Shown: one piece after another, positions 21,106-29,559 of the stretch | Position numbering within the stretch: the stretch's first letter is position 1 | Layout: every line of letters starts with the position of its first letter | Source: Pyropia yezoensis | Taxonomy: Eukaryota; Rhodophyta; Bangiophyceae; Bangiales; Bangiaceae | Assembly (NCBI GenBank): GCA_009829735.1 | Contig: CM020619.1 | Location: 29,662,063 to 29,726,062, forward strand | Length of the DNA stretch: 64,000 nucleotides | Direction: 5' to 3' | Position numbers and translations under genes: made by a program | The notes under the pieces: generated by a model | Database searches by the model: none | What the model was told of the DNA's origin: nothing | What the model saw: only the letters and a program-made list of their open reading frames with translations

Positions 21106-24100
21106 TTACAGTAGGCGTCGTCGCCTCATGTAAGGCATGAGTAGTTGGCGGGGTATATTCGCCGCCTGTTCCCAGGTGGGTGAGTCGTATCCGACCCACA
21201 TAACCTTGACGTACCAGGGTCCTGGTATGTCCGGGTCGGTGTGTCCGACCACGCTCTCTACTTGGTATGGAATCCCATCCGGTCCCACCGGGTCATCCGA
21301 TCGGTGGGTTGTAAGAGCTTCATGTAGCAACCCAGCCGGTACCGGCTGAGGCTGTTCCGGCTTCGGAGCAGGTGTGACATCATTCATACTGATGCGTTGG
21401 ATCTCCGTATCGGAGTGTAAGATAACAGAGTGGTCATCTCTGTGGAGGATCTGGTACGGTCCCTTGACCGGTTGCATAAGCTTGTTCCCTCGGAACTTCT
21501 GGTGTCTGATATAGACCCAGTCACCTGTTACCAGGGTTGCGTTGCGCACCCGTAGTCGGGCGTCGAAGTTCTTCTTATACCGAAGTTGTGTTCTGTCAAG
21601 GGCACCCTTGAGCTTAGGAATCATCCACGATAGCTTGGCCAACCAAGCTAGGTGGATGCGTTCGGCGGGTCGGCCCTTCGGTGTATCATACCGAGTGCAC
21701 CTGCCGGGTGGCAGCGTCAAGTTACCGACGCCTAGTGGCATGACCCACTCCAGCGGAGCAATGTTTGTGCTCCGATGTGGCCTGGCATTGTATGCCAGGG
21801 TGAGTACGGACAGAAGCCTGTCCCAAGTGTTCGTGTGCTCGGCCACGTAGCACTGTAGCATCTTGACGATGGTGCGGTTGAACCGCTCCACCTGCCCGTT
21901 GGACTGCGGGTGGTAGTCGGATGCCCGACGTGGTTCAATACCGAACATGCCCAGGACCTTAGTGCAGAATGCTGACGTAAGGTTTGCTCCGTTATCGGAG
22001 AGGAGTTGCTTCATGACTCCGTATGCACTGATCCAGTGGTCAACCACTGCGTTCATGATCGTGTATGCCGTATCATTCGGGATGGCTGCTGCTCTTGACA
22101 GCTTAGTGAAGCGGTCAGACATGACCAGGATGTACCTGTTCCCTTCTTCCGTTATCGGAAGTGGCCCGAGTATGTCGATAGCGACTTGCTCGTTGGGCCC
22201 ATCAGGTGGGAATAGCTTCATGGCAGACGCCCGCCTATGTAGACTCATGCGGTTACGTGCACAGGGGTGGCATCCCCGTACGTGGTCGACCACGTCGACG
22301 GCCATTGCTGGCCAGTAGAAGAACCTTCGCATTGCTGCGAACATACGTGAACCCCCCGGGTGTCCGGCTGTAGGGTTCTCATGTTCTCGTTTCATGACGG
22401 CTTGCCGTAAGGACACGGGAACCACGACTTGATGTCGTCCATCGGCGGGTGCCCGCCGGTATATGAGTCCGTCTTCGTTCTCGGAGAAGATGCCGGCCGT
22501 ACCGGCCAGGAGGTTAGCACGATGACGTCTACAGTCATCGTCGTTGGCCTGTGCCTCGCGGAAGTCCGCGAGGGTCAATGGGCACGCAAGGTGTGCCATG
22601 GTATGGTCAGCCATACCCTGGGTAGCATTACCCACCATGCACACCGGTACTACCGGGATGTCCTCGTCCACCGGGCGGGTATCCCCGCTCGGGGTGTCGA
22701 GTCGAGACAACGCGTCTCCGAGGTGGTGGGTTGACCCAGCCTTATACACCGTGCGGTAGTCGTGCTCGGCCATCTTCAGCCTCCATCGGGCTAGCCTCCC
22801 ATGGCTATCGGAATCCTTGTCACCAAGGTTGAGGAGCCATCGTAGGGGTTCGTGGTCGGACCTCACAATGAACCTGGAGCCCTCCAGGTATGGACGGAGC
22901 AGTTGCACTGCCCATATAACTCCGAGGCATTCACGCTCGGTGGCACTATAGTTCCGCTCAGCCGGGTTGAGTGTCCGGCTGAAGTACCCTACCGGACGTA
23001 GGTCCGGGATAACGTTATCGGTACCGATCAACGTCTCTCCCTGTAACAGGGTGCATCCCACTTGTGTATCACACGCATCGACATCGATGACGAAGGTACC
23101 CCGTCTATGCGGTAACGCAAGGACGGGTGGGGCTAGTAGGGCTCGCTTCAGCGACTCGAATGCCTCCTCTTCGCTAGGCGAAGGGGGTTGGAGTACCTTG
23201 GGTAAGGTACTGCTCGTAAGAACCGTTAACGGTTTAGCTATCCGAGCGAAGTCCTTGACGAACCGTCGGTATACATTGCACATTCCCAGGAAGCTCTTGA
23301 GCTGCGTCTGGGTGTTAGGGAACCGGGCATCCCGGAGTGCCCGGGTATTGGCTTCGAGTACCCCTAGCTTACCAGGGGTTATCTGGTGGCCCAGATACTC
23401 GACCGTCTGTCGGAAGAAGGCGCACTTCTTCAGACGCAGGGTTACCCCGGCGTTCCTCAAGAGGGTAAGTACTTCGTCAACATGTTGTACATGGTCATCC
23501 ATGTTACGCGAGAAGACGATGACGTCATCGAGGTACACTAGGCAGTTACGCCACTTCACCCCCGACAGTATGATGTCGATAGCCCGCTGGAATGTAGCCG
23601 GGGCGTTGGACAATCCGAAGGGCATCCTTAGGAACTCGTACACTCCACTGTGACAGACGAATGCCGTCTTGGGGATATCCTCGTCCGCCACCGGGATCTG
23701 CCAGTATCCGGCATTGCAGTCGATGGTGGTAAACACCGTAGCCTCCCCCAGGGAGTCGATGCATTCATCCATCCTTGGTAAAGGGTATGAGTCCTTCTTG
23801 GTAACCAAGTTGAGGCGTCGATAATCGATGCAAAACCGAGGAGTTTGATCCTTCTTCGGCACAATAACGACTGGGGCACCCCATTCCGACATCGAAGGTC
23901 GGATCACCTTAGCTTCACTCATCCTCTTCACTTCTCCATCAACGATCTCTCGTTGCATAGGTCCCGCTCGGTGCGGTTGTGAGCGGGCGGGTCGTGCGCC
24001 TGGTACCAGGTCTATAAGATGTTGGGTTGCCCCAATGGTCCCCAAGGCCCCGCCTGTCCACATAACGTCATGCTTTCTTAGCATCCGTCGTACCCCTTCG

Positions 24101-25272
24101 GCTACCGAAGGGGGAAGGTGGTCGAGGTCAGCCTCGGCCAGTGCCTTCAAGGCCTCTTGGTCCTTTGGCGGCAGGTCCGCCGGAGCCGCCGATGGGTTAG
24201 GCTTCCCGTCATCGGTTTGCTGTCGCTCGGTGGTCTCGGCGACCGCCAGTACTTCAAGTGGTTCCACTTGACCTTCCTTATCAGGGGTAAGGATATCTCC
24301 TTCGTAGAGTTCGGCAATCCCGAGGATAGTTCCCTTCGGGAGGGTGACTGCCTTACGGCGATAGTTCGCCATCACTAGGAGGGACGACCCTCCTGCTGGG
24401 AGGTCTATGAGACCGTTGGCCATGGTCAACCCATGGCGCTTGTACGTCCGTAGGTTGGACTGGACTCTGCAGATGCCTGCGAGGTCGCAGTTAACCGGGA
24501 GGACTGTCTCTGACAACGGCTCAAAGCGAGTTCGCTTGGCCAACCGAAGTGTCTTCGGCTCGACGCTTGCGTACACCTCAGCCACGTTAACGTGGCTTCC
24601 TTGTAGCGTCAGGTCCCTGACGATAGCCGTGTGTCCTCGCTTCGTCCCGTCGGCTTCTTGAAGCTCGACGGTCCTCCGGCCTGGCCGGATTGCATCAACG
24701 TGAACGTTGATGAAGGTGCACCCCAGTATGCAGGGCACCGATAGCGTTTCACATACCAGGAAGTCAACTTCCGTGGTGAGATCCCCGATGGTAACCTGCA
24801 GCGACATCGCTGCAGTCGTACGAATGAGTCGACCATTCGCGTCCTTGATGGTGGGTCCCCGAGTCACTCTGACTCGTGGAAGCCACTTGTCCGGGAGGGT
24901 ATCCTTCCGGATAAGGTTGGGTCCAGCCCCTGTGTCCAGTACAGGGTAGTACGATCGTGTCGACTGGGGGTCAACCCCCAGTGTGGCTGATACCTTGAAG
25001 TTCTCCAAGGTAAACAACACATGTCCTACACCGATATCCGGTGTAGCTCGGGCATCCTGAACAGGGCCCTTGTCTGGTTCAACGTGACGGGGCTTCCCGT
25101 CCTCTCCTCCCAACCTTGGAGGTTGGTCATCAATCCCCTGACGCCGTGTCGTCGGGGCCGGAAGGTGTACCCGGGGGTTGATGCGGCGTCGGCTCAACCG
25201 CGCTCTCCGTGGGGCTTTCCCCGCGGTACTCCGGGGTGGCTTGCTTGGGTGACCCCAGCGCCCCCCGGTCAT
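21106..25272 (-). CDS. pol: Element D Pol polyprotein (1388 aa)
   Basis: An intact frame, entered by -1 shift from gag or from the ATG at 25272. Protease DTGA at residues 113-116; RT with FCIDYRRLN (about 480-488) and the catalytic YLDD at 580-583. RNase H follows, with FVIDVDACDTQVGCTLL and a conserved SDHEPL. Integrase has the zinc-binding HENPTAGHPGG...CHPCARNR and the D-D-E centre in VAIDILGPLP, LLSDNGA and GQVERFNR. The C-terminal about 50 residues resemble a chromodomain (YVKVMWVGYDSPTWEQAANI), which in chromoviruses guides integration to marked chromatin. The frame shows no break, so D pol could be functional, although D as a whole is interrupted by C. Confidence 0.93.
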   Translation of the reverse strand: MTGGRWGHPSKPPRSTAGKAPRRARLSRRRINPRVHLPAPTTRRQGIDDQPPRLGGEDGKPRHVEPDKGPVQDARATPDIGVGHVLFTLENFKVSATLGVDPQSTRSYYPVLDTGAGPNLIRKDTLPDKWLPRVRVTRGPTIKDANGRLIRTTAAMSLQVTIGDLTTEVDFLVCETLSVPCILGCTFINVHVDAIRPGRRTVELQEADGTKRGHTAIVRDLTLQGSHVNVAEVYASVEPKTLRLAKRTRFEPLSETVLPVNCDLAGICRVQSNLRTYKRHGLTMANGLIDLPAGGSSLLVMANYRRKAVTLPKGTILGIAELYEGDILTPDKEGQVEPLEVLAVAETTERQQTDDGKPNPSAAPADLPPKDQEALKALAEADLDHLPPSVAEGVRRMLRKHDVMWTGGALGTIGATQHLIDLVPGARPARSQPHRAGPMQREIVDGEVKRMSEAKVIRPSMSEWGAPVVIVPKKDQTPRFCIDYRRLNLVTKKDSYPLPRMDECIDSLGEATVFTTIDCNAGYWQIPVADEDIPKTAFVCHSGVYEFLRMPFGLSNAPATFQRAIDIILSGVKWRNCLVYLDDVIVFSRNMDDHVQHVDEVLTLLRNAGVTLRLKKCAFFRQTVEYLGHQITPGKLGVLEANTRALRDARFPNTQTQLKSFLGMCNVYRRFVKDFARIAKPLTVLTSSTLPKVLQPPSPSEEEAFESLKRALLAPPVLALPHRRGTFVIDVDACDTQVGCTLLQGETLIGTDNVIPDLRPVGYFSRTLNPAERNYSATERECLGVIWAVQLLRPYLEGSRFIVRSDHEPLRWLLNLGDKDSDSHGRLARWRLKMAEHDYRTVYKAGSTHHLGDALSRLDTPSGDTRPVDEDIPVVPVCMVGNATQGMADHTMAHLACPLTLADFREAQANDDDCRRHRANLLAGTAGIFSENEDGLIYRRAPADGRHQVVVPVSLRQAVMKREHENPTAGHPGGSRMFAAMRRFFYWPAMAVDVVDHVRGCHPCARNRMSLHRRASAMKLFPPDGPNEQVAIDILGPLPITEEGNRYILVMSDRFTKLSRAAAIPNDTAYTIMNAVVDHWISAYGVMKQLLSDNGANLTSAFCTKVLGMFGIEPRRASDYHPQSNGQVERFNRTIVKMLQCYVAEHTNTWDRLLSVLTLAYNARPHRSTNIAPLEWVMPLGVGNLTLPPGRCTRYDTPKGRPAERIHLAWLAKLSWMIPKLKGALDRTQLRYKKNFDARLRVRNATLVTGDWVYIRHQKFRGNKLMQPVKGPYQILHRDDHSVILHSDTEIQRISMNDVTPAPKPEQPQPVPAGLLHEALTTHRSDDPVGPDGIPYQVESVVGHTDPDIPGPWYVKVMWVGYDSPTWEQAANIPRQLLMPYMRRRRLL

Positions 25273-25280
25273 CCTTCCTC

Positions 25281-27350
25281 TTACTCGTTTCCCGCCCTTG
25301 GTAGGGTGCTGTCCGCCGGGACATCCGGCTGAGGAGGTGCCCCCTCGACGGCCAGTACTCCACCTGGAGCTGGCTGCCTACCCGGTGCGGGTCCGGGTGC
25401 TCGGGCGGGATACCCCCCGGTGGATGCCTTGCGTTGCGCCGCTGCCCGCCGAGACTCCTCGGGGATGAGTGGGCAGGAAGACACCCAGTGCTGGGGATCC
25501 CCACACAACATACACCCGGACGTGCCGGTCCCCCCTTGAGGTCGCATCGGGGTAGCCCCGTAGCTACGGTTGCCTCCCTCGGGCGCCCGAGTGCCTGCTC
25601 CCTGGTAGGCCTTGGGTCCTTGGGTCAACCGGAACATGGACTCCCCCAACCGGTTGGGTCGGCCCGCAATCTGCGGAGGTGCCTCCGTGCGCACCGCCCA
25701 TGTTGGCAAGGGTTGGTGAGGGTTACCCGTCACCGGGGAGTACCCCGTAGTCCGCACATACGGGACGCGCCGTCCCGTTCCTTCGTTGACCTGGAACTGG
25801 GTTCCAGCCGGGGCGATGTACGCTACCGTACCGTGTTCATCAATCACCGGCGTCGCCGGTAGCAACAGGTGGCCCTGTTGGTCGACTAGAGGGTCATCCT
25901 CACCAATAGGGGTATGTTCGGTCGCCACCAGTACTGGTGCGGCCTTACGTTCCACCTTCTCTTGCCTCGGTACCGGGGTAAGACTGGGCTTGCCTCCCTC
26001 ACCCTTGGGCTTCGGGGCCAAGGCACACTCCGGGTGTAGAACCCGGTAGGCGTCCCCTAGGGACTTGCACATATGCATCAGTCGACTGAAGTTCGTCCGT
26101 GCCGTGTTGGCGCCCCGTGCGGATATCCGCACGTAGTTGGGTACTCCTGCGAACAGGATGGCCCGTAGCTCCCCTTCTCCGAGGAGCTTCCCCAGCTCGT
26201 AGTCGAGCTCTTGGATCCGGCGTCCAAACATCTCCTCATCCTCCCAGGACTGGGCGGTGGCAGTGCGAAGGGCCCGATAGTGGTCCTCGCACTTGTCCTC
26301 ACTGAGGTAGCTGCTCAGCAGCTCCTTCAATATCCCACGGTAATCCATGGGGGTGGCCGCGACCCTCATTCCCGGCATCGGGGATGCCTGGCGAAGAATG
26401 CCTCGCACCCGTTCATCAACAAAGAACGGGAGGATCTCCAGGGCCAGCCCCTCGTTAACGAGCGCCTTGTCTGCGGCTGCCTTGAAGCTAGTCAAGAAGC
26501 CGATGACTGCCAACGGGCGTCCGTTCGGCCCCCCGAACATAGGGACTCCCTTCATAAGGGTCTGCATAGAGCGGATCGCCCGATGCGACGTATTACGCAT
26601 CGATTCCGATACGGTGGTAGAGCGGTCCTCCAAACGATAACGTTCCGGAGTAAGAACCGACCGGAAGACCTCGTTGACGATCTCCGTGTCAGCGTCCTGG
26701 ATATCCAGTCGCTTAGCCAGTTGATGAGCGAACTCATCGGACTCCATCCGCTTCAGTAGGCTCGCAGTTACCTGCGCGGTCATAGCTTCCACCACTGAAG
26801 ATGGTACTTCAGGCGTCGGCACCTCGGGAACCCGAGTTGCCTGGCCTCCTTCGTCGTGGGGGTACTGCGAGAGGGTACCCCCTCCCCCAATAACCGACTC
26901 TCCCCCGGCGTACGTATCCGCCGTGTCGTGTCCGCGGAGTCCGCTTCGGGTGCTCCGAGCGTATCGCTCCGTGTGACTCCGTTCCAATTCTGCCGACGAG
27001 TCGGACCCATACCCCATTGTGTCCGGGGGTTGTCCAGGAGTAGCAACACCGGGGTTGACCCTGGTGGACTCCGAAAGTAGTCCGGCCGGTTCGAACCGTA
27101 CCGGTGTGGGAGGAACACGACGGGGTCCCGTCGTGTGCCGTGTTGACATCAACACTGCCATTGCGTCCTCCATCCGATCTTGACGGGCGTCGAGCCCGGA
27201 AAACCGGGCCTCGATGCGGGCCAATGATGCCATCAGGGAATCCCCTGGTGAAGGAGGCGGCGGAGTGAGGCCGGTCGACGACAGTTGAGGCGGGCCCCCG
27301 CCTCCTGCCGTCCGAGCCGTGCCAAACGTCGATCCGGCACCGGAAAGCAT
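25281..27350 (-). CDS. gag: Element D Gag (about 689 aa)
   Basis: The first ATG is at 27350. The same frame is open back to a GTG at 27470 with a TGA just upstream, so up to 40 more residues are possible with a non-ATG start. The N-terminal half is low-complexity Pro/Gly/Thr. A capsid-like core follows (about 26700-26000), with NEVFRSVLTPERYRLEDRS and YEL-rich helices. A zinc knuckle CMLCGDPQHWVSSC lies near the C-terminus (about 25490-25530), then a Pro-rich tail. It is more distant from the Gag of B and C than those two are from each other. It ends in TAA, one codon after GGGAAAC. Confidence 0.87.
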   Translation of the reverse strand: MLSGAGSTFGTARTAGGGGPPQLSSTGLTPPPPSPGDSLMASLARIEARFSGLDARQDRMEDAMAVLMSTRHTTGPRRVPPTPVRFEPAGLLSESTRVNPGVATPGQPPDTMGYGSDSSAELERSHTERYARSTRSGLRGHDTADTYAGGESVIGGGGTLSQYPHDEGGQATRVPEVPTPEVPSSVVEAMTAQVTASLLKRMESDEFAHQLAKRLDIQDADTEIVNEVFRSVLTPERYRLEDRSTTVSESMRNTSHRAIRSMQTLMKGVPMFGGPNGRPLAVIGFLTSFKAAADKALVNEGLALEILPFFVDERVRGILRQASPMPGMRVAATPMDYRGILKELLSSYLSEDKCEDHYRALRTATAQSWEDEEMFGRRIQELDYELGKLLGEGELRAILFAGVPNYVRISARGANTARTNFSRLMHMCKSLGDAYRVLHPECALAPKPKGEGGKPSLTPVPRQEKVERKAAPVLVATEHTPIGEDDPLVDQQGHLLLPATPVIDEHGTVAYIAPAGTQFQVNEGTGRRVPYVRTTGYSPVTGNPHQPLPTWAVRTEAPPQIAGRPNRLGESMFRLTQGPKAYQGAGTRAPEGGNRSYGATPMRPQGGTGTSGCMLCGDPQHWVSSCPLIPEESRRAAAQRKASTGGYPARAPGPAPGRQPAPGGVLAVEGAPPQPDVPADSTLPRAGNE
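25287..25293 (-). promoter_or_regulatory. Predicted -1 frameshift heptamer GGGAAAC (element D)
   Basis: In the gag frame G-GGA-AAC is followed by GAG TAA (stop 25281-25283). The -1 frame is open through the site and runs into pol. Same sequence and placement as in B and C. Confidence 0.8.
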
Positions 27351-27671
27351 TGGCGTCTCAATGTTATCGATCGGGTTCCCGATCCCGGTTCCCGTAGTCA
27401 CCTCCGGGGTCGGCGTCGACGCCGATCCGTCATCTTGAACGTTCCCCGTCTCTTGGGTAGAAATGGTCACAATCAGTCAACCGACGTATCAATCACCACG
27501 AACAAGAGAGCGAGGGGGTAGATTGGGGAGAGTAACAGTAGATCACAGTCACAGGTAAAATCTCAACACAATCGATCAGGTCGCAACACCACGAGTACAA
27601 GAAAAGGACCAGATCCCTATCCGTGTGCCAGGGCCGAAGACGGCGTCACCACAAGGGTGACGGAAACCCGT

Positions 27672-27689
27672 CCCCTGCTGCTCCACCAA
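27672..27689 (-). promoter_or_regulatory. Primer-binding site of element D
   Basis: On the minus strand TTGGTGGAGCAGCAGGGG directly follows the LTR. It is complementary to a tRNA end finishing CUGCUGCUCCACCA. The same site is found in element B, so both use the same primer tRNA. Confidence 0.8.
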
Positions 27690-28052
27690 TGTAGCACAAT
27701 AGGAATCCGTCGCACGTCCACTCTCAGGGAACACTCACCAAGGGGGATCGGCACCAACGTCACCGGGAGGCCAAGGTTGCTGTCCTTGGAGCGCAAGCCA
27801 CGGGACCAAGATGGGAGCCCAAATGGGAGGGGTTTGTTGTTCTACCTTGGCCGGCGGTGGATTCGCCACCGGCCCCCTCGTTATAAACCCTCGGAGACAC
27901 TACTAACTACCCTCCACCCCAAGATGCAAGTCCCTCTGGTCATACGTAACTTATAGATACCGTGACCAGTACGGACTCTCAAATTGAAAGTTAAGGATTA
28001 GAAGTAGCCCCCCTAATATTAGGGTCACAATACGGACAACCATATTGCTACA
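27690..28052 (-). repeat. Element D 5' LTR (363 bp)
   Basis: Only one copy is in the window, so the ends are inferred. On the minus strand it starts TGTAGCAATATGG and ends GTGCTACA, giving perfect TGTAGCA/TGCTACA terminal repeats; the inner end abuts the primer-binding site and the outer end coincides with the point where the Tc1-like transposase loses its sequence. A TTATAA box lies at 27891-27896, about 155 bp from the LTR start. A perfect 14-bp palindrome CCCTAATATTAGGG is at 28011-28024. Confidence 0.75.
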
Positions 28053-28733
28053 GATGGGCCCCGCCAACACCTCTTGGTACTTGGCGGAGTTCATCGTTCC
28101 ACCGACACGCAGCAGTGGAGTGCGGCCCCGCGCCGAAAAGCCAGCCCAGACCATAATCGTCTGACGCCCGCTCTTGAAAGAGGGGCGCAGGCAGGAGGGT
28201 AAAAAGCGCTCGCCCGAGGCTCGCCAGACACGGCCTCGCGCGGGGCGGCTCACCTCGAAGGATGACTCGTCCGTGAAGAACGTGGCCGACCACTCATCCT
28301 TCCAGCCCTTGTGCTGGCGCGCCCACGCCACTCGTTTAACCTTGTTGGCGTCCGACACCCACGGCTTGACGGCTGGGGTCCTTGAAATGACTCCAAGCTC
28401 CTCCATTGCCCGACGCACGGTGCGCTCGCTGACCGCCGAGTCCCGCGACGCGTTGACAAGCTCAGTAATGGCGGCCAAGCTGGCAAAGCGGTTGGCCCTG
28501 ATGAGGCGGCCGAGCCCCCGGATGTCACGCTCCGAGAGCAGGCGCGGACGCCCCCGGCCGTCTGCCTTGGCCACCCCCGCGCCGCCACGCGCCTGCTTGG
28601 CGACGTGTGCCACGGTGCTCTTCTTGATGCAAAGAGCGGCTGCGATAGCCCCGTTACTGCTGCCCAGCGACGCCATCTCCCGGATGGCACCCCTCTGCTG
28701 CGGCGTCAGGGACGTGCGGTTGTGCCCCGCCAT
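28053..28733 (-). pseudogene. Tc1/mariner-type transposase, N-terminal 227 codons, cut by element D
   Basis: Starts at ATG 28733 (MAGHNRTSLTPQ). The N-terminal part has a helix-turn-helix region (GAIAAALCIKKSTVAHVAK), then a GRPR-type motif (GRGRPRLLSERD), a second helical region (SERTVRRAMEELG) and the first catalytic aspartate in FFTDESSFE. The VWAGFSARGRTPLL block is also present. The frame runs cleanly to AGPI, where the LTR of element D begins, so the second aspartate and the third acidic residue are missing. The other part should lie beyond element D's far LTR, outside this window. Confidence 0.85.
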
Positions 28734-28904
28734 CGACGTCAGGTGCCGCCGGTACGTTTGGGGGGGGAGGTGGACAAGTGGCGCGCTTTTTGTGCGCTTC
28801 ACGGAGATGGCGACTCGGACCGCGCATCTCCCAGATATGGGGCTCAGCGAGGTAAAATCGCAAGATCTGCGGTGCTTCGCGCCGAAGTCTCGGCGCACCA
28901 AGGC

Positions 28905-28944
28905 CCCAAAATTAAAGTGGACAAACGATTTTGTCTGGGGACTG
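28905..28944 (-). repeat. Probable terminal repeat of the Tc1-like element
   Basis: On the minus strand it starts TA-CAGTCCCCAGACAAAATC. CAGT next to a TA dinucleotide is the usual outer end of Tc1/mariner elements. It stands about 210 bp upstream of the transposase ATG. The partner repeat is outside the window, so it is not proven. Confidence 0.45.
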
Positions 28945-28950
28945 TACCTA

Positions 28951-29412
28951 TTGCTGTTCTCCCAATTTTGGCCGATCCGGACAAGAACAACACTGCATGA
29001 ACAACTGTGTGAGCCAATCGCGTGCTGGCAGGTGAGGGCGAGCCAATCGCGTGCTCTAGGGGCCCGATCGCCAGGAGCAGATGATTGGCTGCAGCCACAG
29101 TGGGCCTCTTACCAATCGCTGATTGGTCAAAACACTGTTGTTCTCTCGGCTGAGATCGCCAAAGATTCCCCACACATCGGCTCGTTCCTCTCCGGAACAG
29201 TTGTCGAGCTGGTCTTGGTGTCTGTTCCACTCAGGTTCTCCCCTCCTTGTGCTCGGAATCCCGGGAAAGTCGCAGATCTTACTGTTTGCACAACAATGGA
29301 GGCTGATTCGGAGCTCTCATTGGTCAGAGAGGCATCCTGTGAGGCATGTCATTGGTCAGTGGACTGTTGTTCTTGTTCTTGTCCGGATCGGCCAAAATTG
29401 GGAGAACTGCAA
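28951..29412. mobile_element. MITE with 41-bp terminal inverted repeats and TA target duplication
   Basis: The ends 28951-28991 and 29372-29412 are inverted repeats starting TTGC(T/A)GTTCTCCC, with one mismatch in about 41 bases. TA flanks it on both sides (28949-28950 and 29413-29414), as for Tc1/mariner-derived elements. The interior has no coding capacity and contains a 16-bp direct repeat GAGCCAATCGCGTGCT at 29011-29026 and 29040-29055. Its end sequence differs from the adjacent Tc1-like end, so a different transposase probably moves it. Confidence 0.7.
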
Positions 29413-29559
29413 TAACATGTGCGTGTATGCGTTGTTTTTTTTGTGTGGAAGGCACGATCTGGCACAGCTCGAAGAGCTGACCACGCCTGTCCATTTTGTG
29501 CCTGGGCTTTATATGCTCCATGTTTCGCTGTGGCGCCTTCCTTGCTTCCGCTTGACTTG

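Larger units (their letters stand above)
19105..28052 (-). mobile_element. Ty3/Gypsy element D, major part (5' LTR, gag, pol, 3' half of antisense ORF)
   Basis: Reading leftwards: 363-bp LTR (28052-27690), primer-binding site, gag, GGGAAAC site and pol, then a convergent ORF on the plus strand that element C interrupts at 19105-19109. The other part of the antisense ORF is at 63045-63951, and the 3' LTR must lie beyond 64000. The 5' end is inserted in a Tc1-like transposase gene at 28053. Because the second LTR is missing here, the TSD cannot be read. Confidence 0.85.
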
